Positions 1-11,985 are shown, counted from the stretch's first letter. The stretch: 64,000 nt of DNA from Vitellaria paradoxa (GCA_019916065.1 CM034233.1:16409009-16473008); one strand, 5' to 3'. A program made the numbers and translations. Notes: generated from the sequence alone by a model not told the origin.

Positions 1-2
1 TT

Positions 3-977
3 AGGCCCCTTGTGACAATGTTGTCGTTTGAGACTTTTGTGGAGGATGCAAAGCCTCCGTTTGGTAGGCAAAGCATTCATTCTATTGTTCAAATTAATAA
101 GGAAATGGAGAAGAATCCAAATCACAGGCGAAATTTGAGTTCCTCGCTGTCACTTTATTCTGATGGTAGCAGTAGAGGTGGGCACCATAGGAAAGACAGA
201 GAAATTGAGACTCCTGAAGTAAAGCATGAGTTGAAAATTAGTTGTGCTGAGGCTTTGTGGATGCTTGCTAGGGGTAGTGTGTCAAATAGTAGGAGGATAA
301 CCGAGACGAAAGGGCTTCTTTGTTTGGCTAAGCTTGTTGAGAAGGAACATGGGGAGTTGCAATTAAATTGCTTGATGGCGATAATGGAGATAACAGCTGC
401 GGCTGAGTCCAATGCTGATCTTAGACGGGCAACCTTTAAGACCAATTCTCCGGCTGCAAAAGCTGTTGTGAATCAACTTATGGGGGTGATTAAAGAGTTT
501 GATAATCCATCACTGACAATTCCCGCCATAAAGTCAATTGGTTCATTGGCTCGTACCTTTCCAGCAAGAGAGACCAGAGTCATTGGTCCTCTAGTAGAGC
601 AGCTTGCCAATAGAAACCCAGAAGTGGCAATGGAAGCTGCCATTTCACTTGGGAAGTTTGCTTGTCCAGATAATTTTCTTCATATTGAGCATTCGAAGAC
701 AATAATCGAGTTTAATGGGGTCCTACCTCTGATGAGATTGTTGAGGGTTGGTGAACGGACACAGTTGCATGCACTGGTTCTCCTCTGCTACCTTGCATTA
801 CATGCTGGAAATAGTGAGGCCTTGGAACAAGCACGTGTATTGGCTGCTCTTGAGGGGGTGGACCGTTCAGTGACAGCCCAAAATCACGAGCTGAAAGACT
901 TGGTAGCAAATGCAATTAACCACCTTAATCTGTATCATGCTGGTGCCCATCCTCAGGGGCAATCTTATACCCCATAA
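3..977 (+). CDS. Armadillo-repeat protein, ARO type (C-terminal part, 5' truncated)
   Basis: The reading frame is open from the first bases of the window to TAA at 975-977, so about 324 C-terminal residues are present and the start lies outside. The protein is a series of helical ARM repeats with motifs such as CAEALWMLARGSVSN, LCLAKLVEKEHGELQLNCL, PAIKSIGSLARTFPARE and EAAISLGKFAC, and it ends NHLNLYHAGAHPQGQSY. This pattern, including the Ser/Arg/His-rich loop between repeats near residues 35-60 of the visible part, matches plant ARMADILLO REPEAT ONLY proteins (about 650-670 aa in Arabidopsis). Those proteins work in polarized tip growth of pollen tubes and root hairs; that role is family knowledge, not visible here. 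No intron interrupts the visible part, and codon use looks intact. Another ARM-repeat subfamily is the only serious alternative. Confidence 0.85.
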   Translation, partial: RPLVTMLSFETFVEDAKPPFGRQSIHSIVQINKEMEKNPNHRRNLSSSLSLYSDGSSRGGHHRKDREIETPEVKHELKISCAEALWMLARGSVSNSRRITETKGLLCLAKLVEKEHGELQLNCLMAIMEITAAAESNADLRRATFKTNSPAAKAVVNQLMGVIKEFDNPSLTIPAIKSIGSLARTFPARETRVIGPLVEQLANRNPEVAMEAAISLGKFACPDNFLHIEHSKTIIEFNGVLPLMRLLRVGERTQLHALVLLCYLALHAGNSEALEQARVLAALEGVDRSVTAQNHELKDLVANAINHLNLYHAGAHPQGQSYTP

Positions 978-3180
978 ATAGTATCTGTCATGGAAGAGTC
1001 AATTGTTATATTGAAAACTGTTACAGCTTTATTGCATCAGTATCATGTTTGATACATTCTGGTCAACAGGGGGTGGGTGATAGGAAATACACAATTATTC
1101 AGTGTGCAAATCAGTAGTTTATCTAGTCATAGATTTGTTCTAAAATGAGTGAAAATATTTTAATTAAACTTGATATCTCACACCTTGTTAGTTTCTCCTA
1201 TTTGTGATGAATTAGTTCCTTCTGCAAACAAAATACTATATTTTATTATATTCATTCTTTCCTTTTCTGCTCCCTTCCTACCCATGTTTCAAATTGATCC
1301 ATCTTCCTGTTGATTCTGCAGGCAGATTTAGTTTATTGTGGTTGCTGTCACTGTTTTGCTTTTATTAGGTTGGGGCCTTCTTTTCATCGTTAACACTGGG
1401 TCAATGATTAAGAATAAATGACATTGATCAGGAATGCTATGGAGATGTACAGCAATTTTAGCTCTTTTCATAACCGGAGCTATGGATACAGTTTAGCCAT
1501 ACAAGGACTGGTATTTTCTCAATGCTATTATTATTTTTTTCCTGGGAGTGCAATAGATTTAGTAATTGACATTCATTTAGCATTATTCCTTTGGGTTTGG
1601 AAACAACCATAGTTCTTGTTGAGAGAGAAAAAAAAAAAAAAAGAGTTGATGTTAACAATATGCCATACTTATACTCTTTGTTAAATGGATTCTTCTAAAT
1701 GTATAATGTACTCCTGTCGGATATTTCATACTTGGACAAGGATATTTGAGCAAATGTATGGTTTACGTGTCTCAATATAATTTAATTGTCATACAAACAT
1801 ATTTAACAATTTAATTTTAGCACATAATTTATGCATAAAACTTAAATTTTATGCATTAAGTACTCTAATGGAACCTTGTTAATAACATATTATTCTATAT
1901 AATAAAATTATTATATTAAATATATAAATATTTTCCCATGTCTCTCCATAGCTTTGAATAAGATAATTAATAGATTTGACTCTTAGACACGTATTCACAC
2001 CAGACCCCCCCATACCTGAGTCCATGACTCCTTGTAACATAGCTTATACTGCAATAGAGAGAAGAACTAAGAACTAATTTTTTGGTTAATTGTTTGATGA
2101 ATTAAGTGTAAGATGCTCTAATAGATAGGAAGATGAAGTCCACGGCTAACCTCTGTTTTCTGTTTGACAGTTGTTTTCATAATAGACTTATTTTTATAAG
2201 CCATGATGAGAAGGAAAGAGCAGACCTGAAAAATCCTATATACGTGAACAGAACAATGAGGGCCACCACCAAAATAGGGGGAAAATGATGGACAACAAGA
2301 TTGTTGATTATTGCCGCACACTCTAATTTTAGGGCAAAAACCAGCCTTGTTGCTTGCCAATCTATGGTTACATTTGAATTTTGCATCATGAACTCCCGGA
2401 TGAACTTTATGATCTTTTTAAAACAGTAGAGGTATAGTCAAGGATTTTATGTGGCTCTGTTGCAACATTTGATGTTGGACCCTGAGCGTGGTGTATCTTC
2501 TCTCTCCCAGCTTTTAAATTTATATGCTGTTATGCTTGTATTGACTCAAATCCTTGTCACTGAAAACAAATAGTAATTTATTTCTTCGTCTATATAATAT
2601 TAAAGTCAGACCACTTTTGGGTGTTCATGTTTTTAGATTACGTTGTGAGAGGTTTTGTAGGAAAGAACAGCATCTGAGAAATTCATGATGGCCATATACA
2701 CAATTCAATTGTTTTTGCTAAATTGACTTGGAGAAAGGAGTGGTGACTGCCAAACTGGTGAGGAGATTGTGTTCCCATTTTTTTTTTTATTTCATTTTGC
2801 ACTTGTTGCTAATCATGAAGGCCTTATTTCCTGATCCTATTGTTTGATAGCAATGATAGGCTTATTTCAGTCACCAAACCAACTTGCAATCCTGGAAACC
2901 TCTGGGGTTCCTTGTGTTGTCATTCTAGCACTTTGCTTTGATTTTACGCAATTTATGCTATTGGAAGACCCTGTATTATGCCAAGGAGAATCAAGGCGTT
3001 GGCTTCTTAGTTCTATTCATAAACCAATCCTCTTAAAAACTCTTGTGATGTGGATTTCTTCCAAATGGGCTTTTGGGCAGACAGAGAGAGTTGTTTATGT
3101 TTACTTGATGGTACCCTGTTTATGAGTTGAAAAAAATGGTCTTTTCTTTGTTTTATTGGCACAGGCTGCTTTGTTTTCAG
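978..3180. other. Intergenic, 3' flank of the ARO-type gene
   Basis: AT-rich non-coding DNA with no convincing coding region. The first few hundred bases probably hold the 3' UTR of the armadillo gene. I see only short chance reading frames and homopolymer runs, for example poly-A near 1630 and poly-T near 2780. Confidence 0.6.
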
Positions 3181-3520
3181 TTAGGTGGCATTTAGTTTAC
3201 ATTTCTATTCCTTATTTTCTATTTTTTTGTTTTTTATGTTTTGTTTTATGTAGTTTATGTTTTAAAAATATCAAAATACGAGAAAAAGAGAACGCATTTG
3301 GTTTACATTTTATATATTTCGTGTTTTGAGATTTTTCTTGTTTTGTGTTAAAAATGTTCAAAATGAATTTTTTTTTCCATTTTGTGTAAACCCATTTTCT
3401 GTTTTTTAAAACAAATTTTGAAAACATAAGTGATCAAATGTGTTTTGAACTGTTTTTCTTGTTTTCAAAAACGCAAAATGAAAAAAGAATTCAAAACGGG
3501 TATACCAAATATCACCTAAT
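3181..3520. repeat. MITE-like inverted-repeat element (~340 bp)
   Basis: The left end begins TTAGGTGGCATTTAGTTTAC. The reverse complement of the right end reads ATTAGGTGATATTTGGTATA, so the two ends form an imperfect terminal inverted repeat of about 20 bp. The interior is T-rich on the left and A-rich on the right, with no coding capacity. The family is not identified. The target duplication is at most TA or TTA/TAA, so a Harbinger- or mariner-type MITE is possible. Confidence 0.5.
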
Positions 3521-5345
3521 TTCTCTAAAAAATTTATGTAGATCACTCTCTCTTACCTCTGCCTTCAAAAATTATTTGATAGTATCCGCATTAATTAGGG
3601 TGTATGGGGTTTGTCACGAACTTCGTAGGTCTTTAACCCTATGGTTTTTGAAGTGCTTGCCTCAATTCTTTTGAGATCCAAATGAAGTCAGGAGGAAATA
3701 CTTTTGAAATTGTTGAGGCATTATTTATTTTTATACTTGGATTTTTAACTTGCCCCCTCTAGTAGCAAATTGGGCTACCATTTCCCTTTTGTCTCGTCTC
3801 AAAAAAAAAATTTCCTTCTGTTCGATGTTACCATTGGGAGGGAGGGAGAAGAGGATTGTTTGCAAGTGGTTGAATAGCTGTATAGAGCCTGACATGACTG
3901 ATATGTCTGAGGTCCCAGCTGAAAGGTATTCTGCGGTGGAAACATTATTTTTAGCATCCTTCCAAGTTTTGAACCTTTCCTAGTTTTGAGGGTGTGGTTT
4001 TGGAGATGGAACGTCATCTGGAAGTAATGCAATGCTCTCGCTTTCCACTGATTATGAATCTGTTTTTTGTTTCTATTGTTAAGTACGAAGTTAATAATTT
4101 TATTTTAACCCCCTTATTTTAATATGCTATAATACATAATTATTTAGATAAAATTTTTAGTAATTATTAAGAATAAAATTGTCAAATCAAATTAAATTAA
4201 ATCGAAATTAGTGATTCAGTTTTATTCGGTGTCCTTATCAATCTATTTAATTATGATTTCATAATTTTCCTATTCGATAAATTGTTCAATTTGGTGTATA
4301 TTATTTCAATTTTAATACCAAACAAAATCTTACGCACCCTTATTTCCTTGTACCATTATACTAGACCATGTACTCTTCTTTGAAGAAGAACCTCAAAACC
4401 TCGTGGTAGTAAACGCAGGGGAAGAGGGAAGAAAACATGAGAGCTATTTTGTGCGTTCAACCAACATGGCCAGCAACACAATTTATTTATTTATTTTCTT
4501 GGGGTTACCTCATAAACTGGAACTTAGGAAAAGGCAGAGTAAAATATGCACTCTAATTGTGAAAATAATAATCTTATTATTATTATTATTGTTGTTGTTA
4601 TTTGTGAGAATAAATAACATTTTCTAAAGTTATACCCTCTCTTAGAAAAAATTAGCATGCATTTCTGGCAATAAATAATCATAGCAAATATGACGACATT
4701 ATCATTATTATTATTATTATTTTGTGTACATTTTTACTATAAATAACATTTTTTAGAGTAATATCCTCTCCTTATAAAAATTAGTATGCAATATCAGTAA
4801 CTGATAATCACTGCAAATAGGACAACATTCAGGACTCATAATTTAAGGTGTTGTGCTCTGAATTTGAGGGAGTTGGCATAAGAACATATCTTATGCCAGT
4901 TCAGTAACTTACAATTAGGACGGTTAGTGATCAAATAAAAAAATTACAATTATTTTACTTAACTAAATATAGAATGCGTTTAGAGTGAAAAAAGTGAGAT
5001 AAAATGAGATAATTTATGATTCGTAATTTGTGTAATTAAATAAAAAATAATAAATTTTAAAAATTTTTAACGATTTTTAAAATTTTTCAATAATTTTTAA
5101 CAAACTAAACTTACCCATAAAATATAATGGGGGATATGAGTTGATAATCTAATCCCCTACTATAGGTGATTACTTCCCACATTGGAGAATTGAGTGTGTG
5201 ATTTATAAACCTCGTTCTGCTTTCTACTTGAGGAGAAAATTAAACATTAGTAAGTTAAAAAAAAAAAAAACCGTAAAAAAGAGAAAGAAAAAAATTTTTC
5301 CACCCAGTTAGTTCTCGACGTTATTCAAGAAAGAATCTGTTTCTC
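3521..5345. other. Intergenic AT-rich DNA
   Basis: No gene recognised. It contains (TTA)n/(TTG)n stretches near 4572-4600 and 4700-4722, and a short direct repeat around 'aaataacattttct' at about 4611 and 4742. Confidence 0.5.
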
Positions 5346-5349
5346 TTTG

Positions 5350-5870
5350 AGGGGTTCTAGAGGCTGTAATTAAAATATCTACTGTAGGAGCTACAGTAGA
5401 AAATGAATGGTGGAGATTTGTTTGCATTTAATCTAATAGTTTTAATTTATTTTAATTAAAATTATTTTTAAAATAAAAATAAAAATTTTAAAAATCTGAT
5501 TGGAGTACAATTAATGTGGAATATCAAAAGTCACATGTCATTAAAGTGTAAACAAATCTCTACCATTTATTTTTCCACTGCAGTCCCTGCCGTGGATATT
5601 TTCACTGCAGCCCGCTTAACCTCTCTTTGAGAGGGTTCCAAGGGACTACAGTGGCAAATCAAATGTTGAGATTTAATTATTTTTAATCAAATAGTTCTAA
5701 TTTAATTTAATTAAAATTATTTTTAAAATAAAAATAAAAGTTAAAAAAATTTGATTAAAATATAATTAATACAGAATATAAAAAATCATGTATCATTAAA
5801 GTAAAAATAAATTTCTAACTCTTAACCTCTTCACTGCAGCCCCTAAAACCCTGTTTGAGATGCTATGTTC
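5350..5870. repeat. Two tandem copies of a ~250-290 bp MITE-like repeat
   Basis: Copy 1 (about 5350-5630) and copy 2 (about 5632-5870) share the same order of blocks. A 'ggttctagaggctgtaat / ggttccaagggactacag' head is followed by 'gagattt', the TTAATT/AAAATTATTTTTAAAATAAAAATAAAA core, then 'cacatgtcattaaagt / catgtatcattaaagt', and a tail with 'cactgcagccc'. The head and the tail (CTGTAG or CTACAG against CTGCAG) are roughly inverted, which suggests two insertions of one non-autonomous element next to each other. No coding capacity. Confidence 0.55.
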
Positions 5871-6521
5871 GTCTGTTGGCGTTGTGCCTGTACATTTGTG
5901 CAGCTCTAAGCCCAATAAAAACTGGCATGCAACGGATTTGTTTATTAATCGACGCAGTTCATTGGTTTTGTTAAAATAATAATAATAATGATAATAATAA
6001 CATAGCTTGACAAATAAGACAAAAATAAATAAATAGCAAATAAGAATCACCTAAACACTAAACATAATCTTTTTTATTCACCATTTTTTTTTCAAAGGTA
6101 CATGATAAAAACATCATAATTTAAACCAAAACTCTAGGACGAACATTTAGCCTATATTTGGGTTAAGGATTTGTCAAGTTGAAAGAGAAAAATGGTGAAA
6201 ATTCAAAATCACTTTTGATATTTAATTTATAATGAAAAATAGAAGGAAACTAATAAAAAATGTACGAAATTTAAAAAATTAAAAATAATTAAATTAAAAA
6301 TTTAATTAATTGATAAATACTTTTTTATTTTTATATTTTTTAATTCATTCATATAAAAACATATGTTTAAAATTTTATATTTCATTCTCATTTTTTCTAT
6401 TTTTTTCTTTTACTTTTCTTTCTTTTTCTTTTTCCTTGTTTTATCTTTACACCAAAAATACCTCAAAAATTAAGGATATGAGCAGGGAACTAAAGCAATG
6501 TTTGTTTTGGAGATAAAATTG
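5871..6521. other. Intergenic AT-rich DNA
   Basis: Nothing recognisable beyond low-complexity A/T tracts and an (ATA)n-rich segment near 5974-6001. Confidence 0.5.
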
Positions 6522-6877
6522 GGGGATTAGATAAGTAACCTACCATTTTTTGACCAAGTTGATTTTGGTCATGTGTTTGATTTACAGTATTACAACTTCG
6601 GATTAGATTTCATGTCCCCCAAAATAAGGAATAAGTAATACCATGGGAGATATGGTATTACTTATAACCCCCCTTTGGATTTGTTTCCTACTAAAATCTA
6701 AAGATTCAAAATTATTTCTTGTCACATCTCATGTCAAATTATATCTTTTATGTCACTTTATATCCAACTAGCCAAATACCAAAAAAATAATCCTACATAA
6801 AAAATTAATCCCATGTTATGTCCAATTCCATATATTATCTCATGATTTTACTTATATCCCATTATCTAATCCCTCAA
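6522..6877. repeat. MITE, type A of a tandem pair (~355 bp)
   Basis: The left end reads GGGGGATTAGATAAG. The right end, CCATTATCTAATCCCTC, is its inverted counterpart. The right half holds the block 'aaaattattt...cacat' and 'ccaaataccaaaaaaataatcc' that is shared with the next element and with two further elements at 48.4-49.1 kb. Non-coding. The superfamily is not assigned because no clear target duplication was found. Confidence 0.6.
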
Positions 6878-7290
6878 GGCCGCGTTGGTTTGTTGGATGA
6901 GAACGTGGGATTGGATGGCTAATACCGTGGGCCCCACAAATGTATTGTTTGTTTTGGCTTTTGGATTAGCCATGGGCCCCATGGGATTGGATTTGGTGTC
7001 CGGGGTTTTGCCGGATGAGTAATCTGACACGGGTGTGGGATTAATAATCCTTCGTCTTTAGATTTGTTTTCCTTTAAGATCCAAATGTCCAAAATTATTT
7101 CCTATCACATCACATATCAAATCACATCACATATCAAATCACATCTTTTATTCCACTTTATATCCTACCAACCAAACACTAAAAAAATAATCTCACATAA
7201 AAAATTAATCTCATCTTTTATCCAATCTCATATATTATTTATGGTATTATTTATCCCCCATCATCCAATCCGCTCAACCAAACGAGGCCC
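6878..7290. repeat. MITE, type B of a tandem pair (~410 bp)
   Basis: The left end reads GGCCGCGTTGGTTTGTTGGA and the reverse complement of the right end reads GGGCCTCGTTTGGTTGAG, giving imperfect terminal inverted repeats. A 'catatcaaatcacatca' unit is duplicated inside. The interior 'ccaaccaaacactaaaaaaa' block matches the copy at 48.4 kb almost base for base. Small open frames over this block are artefacts of the repeat. Confidence 0.6.
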
Positions 7291-7759
7291 AAAAGAAACA
7301 TAACCTAACGGTATCCAAGAAAGGATTAAATTCTAAATGCCCTGGTCAAAGGGGAAGTTTCAACTTATACAAACTTTAGGGTAGTTTGGTAATTATCAGT
7401 TTTAATTTTTTTTAAACTTTTTTTTTTTGTTTTATATAGATTTTTCTTTCTAAAAAAAAATTAAGTTTTAAGCATATTATTTACCTTAAAAAAAGGTAAA
7501 AAAAATACTTCTAAATAAGAGAATTTAGGTATGTATAAAGAAAATTAATTAATTTTTTTTAAAAGCTAACTTTTTTCACTTATACGTGAGTTTTTTGTTT
7601 TAAATTAATTTTTATATTTTTTTATGAATGAAAATAACAGATTTAAAAATTAAAAAAATAAATATCATAAGATTAACAAAAGTAAAACAAAAATAAACTG
7701 AAGTAATAATTACAAACCTAAGTTTTAGAATGCATTTGGAGTTTAAAAAAAAAAACTAT
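7291..7759. other. Intergenic AT-rich DNA
   Basis: Long A and T runs with no recognisable gene or element. Confidence 0.5.
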
Positions 7760-7928
7760 GGCTCCGTTTGGAGTTAAACAAAACAAAATAAAATCTTACA
7801 AATTTTTACAAATACGAATTACGAGATAACAAAATTTAAAATCTTCACTCACTGTACGAATCACGAGACATTTACTTTATAATTTTATTTTATTTTATAT
7901 ACTTTTATACAACTCCAAACACACTCTA
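7760..7928. repeat. Short MITE-like element (~170 bp)
   Basis: The left end reads GGCTCCGTTTGGAGTT. The right end, AACTCCAAACACACTCTAT, is its approximate inverted repeat. The 'gtttggag...ctccaaac' ends are shared with several other short elements in the window (12.3, 14.2, 47.5 and 62.4 kb). Non-coding. Confidence 0.45.
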
Positions 7929-8000
7929 TAAAACTCTATAAATCATAATCCTCAAATTGATATAAAAAAATATAAAAAGTTTAGAAGAATTGGAGTTTTA

Positions 8001-8007
<7 letters not shown>

Positions 8008-8038
<31 letters not shown>
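8008..8038. repeat. (AT)n microsatellite
   Basis: An uninterrupted run of about 15 AT dinucleotides. Confidence 0.9.
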
Positions 8039-8040
<2 letters not shown>

Positions 8041-9705
8041 ATTGGGATTTCAAACGCATAACCTTACTAAATTTTGACGTGAATTTTTAGGTCATAGTTT
8101 AAGTACATTCCTCTACCAATTGCATGGCGTGTTATTAGCTAGGTAAACAAGAAACGCAAACTCAATCACCAACATAACTTGATATCAATCGCAAATAATT
8201 GAGCTATATATATTTTATATTATTCTTAGCTTCAATTATCGTCCGTAAAATAAATAAATAAATCATGGCTTGCAAAATTGCTAAGTAAAATCTGGCTCAC
8301 GTGGCCTCCAATAATTGATCGAACAACAAAGTCTTTTTAACCAAACTAGGCTGGCTGACCCACCACAAATGAGGCAGATTTTACGAATGATAAAAGCCTA
8401 AAAACTCCTTAGTTGAGACGCGTTGAAACATTAGTGCTTCTTCAACGGCTCCGATTCCAAGAAAGCCCTTTGTTTATTTGTGAAAAGGGTTCCTCTCAGA
8501 TTAGGTGAACTCCCCTTTGTCAATCACTCGAAAATTATTTAAAAAAAAAAAAAGGATAGATAAATAAAATACTTTAATCCGCATGATGATGCACATTCTC
8601 CACTCTAGACAAATGGGTTCTCGGCTTTTATATAAACAATCCATAAACAAATACAATAACGTAGTTTATATGTACGATTTTGTCACTAAACTTGGGGTCT
8701 GAACAGTGGGGGCCGGCTTGAAAGTCTATATATATATATATGTATATATATGTTGCTGTAGAAGGAATTCATTTTTAAGGAGGGAAAAGTCTTTGAAAAT
8801 GATATTCAAGAACCAGATTTTCTTGAAAATGAGATTAGCTATATAGGTATGAAATTTTCCATTAATTAGTACTAATATAACTTTTTTTTTAACACTCCGA
8901 AAGTATTAAAGTGATGCGGTTGACATGTGAATTTATCATTTATTTGAAAATAATATACCAATTAAAGAGTTTTTTTACCCCCTTCGAAAAGAGAGGGTTC
9001 AAGGCAAAGTCTTGTTTCAATAAGATTAGCAAGTGAACTTTTGCTCATGTTAGATAGTGAGGGAGATATTGGTTAATAAGAATCTTTTTTAAAACTCAAA
9101 AAAGCAGATAATACTTTACATTAATTTAGCAAAAATTTTGACTGATATCTCACCTTGGGATTACCTTTCTTGTTTGAATCTCGTTATTTAGAAGGAAAAA
9201 AAAGAGGTGGTTGATCAATTTTCATGCAGTTCCAGGTCTTTCTTCTTTGCAAATATTTATTTCTATAAGTGGGGCACCCAACTTGCATAGGATTCTATCC
9301 CTCCGCTCATATGTATGTTGTCTTTTGTTATTTCTTATCACAAAAGCATTACAGAGAAGCTTCCCACTATCATAAGGGGCTACCCTAGCTAGGTGGGTCG
9401 AGAGTCATTAGGTGTGGGGCACCTAAAAGACTAAAGACCCAACCACAAAGAGCATAAAAGGTACTTGTGAGGGAAAATATGGCTTGGGGGTTATAAGGGA
9501 TGTGTCTTAGTCAATCAGCTTTTTAAAGCATCTGATGCATTGAAAAGGATATTTTTCACCTTTGCCTCTGCTTGCTAGGCCACTTTTTCCCAGTTAGATT
9601 TTGACTTTCACCTCTGCGTGAGAGATGGATAGAGATAGATAGGCGAAAAGAAGTCGGACCATAAACCAATATACCACCACTTCTTTTTTTTTTTTTTTTG
9701 GTAAT
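8039..9705. other. Intergenic DNA
   Basis: No gene recognised. It includes a short (TA)n-rich stretch near 8727-8752 and fragments resembling the non-coding flanks of LTR elements, but no paired ends were found. Confidence 0.45.
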
Positions 9706-9905
9706 TATATACCACCATTTTTAGTTTCAAAAGAAGAGATTTTTTTTTTCTTTTTTCTGGGGGGGGAGGGGGTTAGTGAGAGTTAACTCTATCTGAACAA
9801 TCAACTACCATTGTTAGTTTCAAGAGAAGAGAATTTTTTTCTTTTTTTTTTTTTGGGGGGGGGGGGGGGTTAGGTGAGAGTTAACCTCTATCCTAACAAT
9901 CAACT
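9706..9905. repeat. Tandem duplication carrying poly-T/poly-G tracts
   Basis: Two units of about 100-110 bp share 'tagtttcaa(a/g)agaagaga', a poly-T run, a G-rich run, and 'tta(g)gtgagagttaac(c)tctatc...aacaatcaac'. In the first unit the G tract is interrupted (GGGGGGGAGGGGG). In the second it is 16 uninterrupted Gs (9855-9870) after a T run. Confidence 0.75.
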
Positions 9906-10408
9906 TAAAATTTACATTTTAAATCAATATCCTTTTTTTTTTCCATTTCATAAAATTTGTTAACGATGTTAACTGATGGGAGGGACATGGTAAAACTAGA
10001 AAAATACACAAATAAAATAATTTAGCATGCAAATTCTGAAATAAATTAATGATAAATATAATTTAACCTATTTTTTCGTTAATACATGAATTTTGGTAGT
10101 GCAGTGGAAAAAAAAAAAAACACACACACACAAACACACACAAAAGCATGTAAAGAGTTGGGTTTAATTTAATTTTCTACCGTATATCAAGAAAGAAGCT
10201 TGTGAAGAAGAAGACTTCAAAGAAAATCAATGGAACCAAACCAAAGCTAAACTGCCATGTTATTTATTGGTCAAGCCATTTACATGAACTCCTGGTCCGC
10301 CACTAAGGAGAGAGAGATCTAAATAAAAGAGACACAAAATCAGAAAAAGCTAAAGATCAGAAAAGGATAGAACAAAGTTGGAAAGAAAATACATTAGTGG
10401 CAACTAAA

Positions 10409-10735
10409 TTAGGCCCTCTCAACAACACGGCGAATGAAAACAGTTTCTAAGTCTGGTGGAGTAAAGAACTCTCGAACACCATTGTAATGACACCTTGAAG
10501 CAGATTTCCGCTTCCTCGGAGCCGCCGGACATGTAAGCCTCGTCGGAATCCTCAACTCCTCAGCCGTTGGTGTTGTTGAACAATCTTCGTCTTCCTTCTC
10601 TGGCTGTTTCTCTACCGGGTTTGTAGAGATGGGCTTCAACGGACTTCGCAATGGAATGCCGGCGATCACCCATTTCTTGGGTTCTGATTCTACTACACTA
10701 GTTCCATCCATTTGAGGCTTCTCTGGGTATCCCAT
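10409..10735 (-). CDS. SIAMESE-related cyclin-dependent kinase inhibitor, SMR6-like (108 aa)
   Basis: An intronless gene on the minus strand with ATG at 10733-10735 and its stop at 10409. The 108-residue length is normal for plant SMR proteins. Diagnostic blocks appear in the expected order: [11 protein letters not shown] (residues 20-30), [16 protein letters not shown] (52-67), the basic CPAAPRKRK (69-77) and the cyclin/CDK-binding [14 protein letters not shown] (90-103). SMR proteins bind CDK-cyclin complexes, restrain mitosis and promote endoreduplication; the KKWVIAGI block and the ending point to the SMR6-like branch. The protein should act in the nucleus. The gene stands alone in repeat-rich DNA, with a (GA)n tract and TA-rich DNA in its 5' flank. 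No damage is visible. Subgroup assignment is from memory of the family. Confidence 0.92.
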   Translation of the reverse strand: MGYPEKPQMDGTSVVESEPKKWVIAGIPLRSPLKPISTNPVEKQPEKEDEDCSTTPTAEELRIPTRLTCPAAPRKRKSASRCHYNGVREFFTPPDLETVFIRRVVERA

Positions 10736-11146
10736 GTCTAGATCAAACTACATACACTTAAATACATATATATATATGTATGTATATATAGGTGGCGAGC
10801 AAAAGGAGCTATATATAGGAAGAAAAAAGAAAAGAAAAAGGTGAGAGATGCGTTTTTGTGTGTATGGAAATCAGAATAGAATCTGAAGAAACCAGTGGGA
10901 AAATCGTGAAAGGGAAGAGAGAAAGTGGGGGTGATGGGGAAGAGGGTGGAAAGGGTCTTTGTTTCTTAATTGGTTTTGGACCTTTATTTTAATAACAAGG
11001 GGGGAGGCATGCATGAGAAAGAAGTAAAAGGCTTTAAATGAAGAAGAGTAATGTTCAATGCTCTGTTATACCTAAAACTTTTAGAACCCGAGGAAACCGT
11101 GACCTAAGCATAAGCAAAGCTTAAAGGCTAATGTGCGTGTGTGTGT

Positions 11147-11183
<37 letters not shown>

Positions 11184-11220
11184 GGAGAGGTGAAGGTGCC
11201 CGTGAAAGTTGCTGATTGCT
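10736..11220 (-). promoter_or_regulatory. 5' flank of the SMR6-like gene with (GT)n-(GA)n tract
   Basis: Directly upstream of the gene lie a TA-rich stretch (10763-10790), which could supply a TATA box, and a (GT)5 then (GA)~20 microsatellite (11135-11190). The latter reads as CT-rich on the coding strand. CT/GA tracts are common in plant core promoters and 5' UTRs. The transcription start was not determined, so the regulatory role is inference. Confidence 0.4.
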
Positions 11221-11769
11221 GGCATCATATACGGTGAGTAGAATTGAGCTGGAATTTTTGAAGCCTATGACCGTTAAAAGGCTTGTTCGATTCTGCTTCC
11301 TCAGTGCTACTTTTTTTGTATATCATGCATATATTTCCTTATTTTCAATTTTTATTTGCAGAATAGATTTTCCGCATGCATACCTATTTATAGGTTGAGT
11401 TGGTTAAAATATTTTTATTTATATTTTAAAAAATAATTTCAAAATATAAATAAAAATATAATTTAAAAAAAATATTTTACATTAAAATAAATAGCAAATT
11501 AAACTACGCAACTTTGTTATTGTTAGTTTAGCCTGTAAATCGAAGAGATCCCTGTGCTTGTGTAACTACACTTTTATTGGTGCGGATCTTTGGATTTAAC
11601 ACCGAGGGATTCACCTCTATGCCAAATTTTTACAGAGTGAATCTATTTGTGGCCCACACAATAGTTCTTTAATATATGTATCAATAAGTTGTGACTTACT
11701 TAGCAGTGGGAATTTGAACATGTACCTAAGAATTAGATATAATTTGTTTAGGTAAGGAGATCCGTCTTA
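11221..11769. other. Intergenic DNA
   Basis: No gene recognised; AT-rich in the centre (about 11400-11500). Confidence 0.45.
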
Positions 11770-11985
11770 CCAATCTTATTATACTTTACGGTTGGGGAGT
11801 TGGCCTCAAGAATTACTAGGGTGAGGATTTGAACCTGGGAGTTTGGGGTGGTAAGTCACTTTACGACCGGAGAGCTGGCCCTAAGAATTACTAGGGAGAA
11901 GATTTGAACTTGAGAGCTTGGGGTGGTAAGTCTCTAACTCACAGACTAAAGCCAATTCACCTAACCTATTGGAATTAACTTGATT
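11770..11985 (-). repeat. tRNA-derived SINE-like segment with an internal duplication
   Basis: Two units of about 70-80 bp share 'ga(g)ttggcc(t)...aagaattactaggg(t/a)gaggatttgaacctgggag.ttggggtggtaagt'. On the minus strand the right unit reads like a worn tRNA-related head: a region starting TTAGGTGAATTGGC, then TTAGAGACTTACC and AAGTTCAAATCTTC, the last resembling a Pol III B box. A tRNA-derived SINE is the likeliest origin, but the tail and target duplication were not found. Confidence 0.4.

Noticed and set aside
7064..7303. 79-aa frame similar to a frame at 48510-48815
   Set aside because: The similarity comes from the shared MITE, not from a conserved protein.
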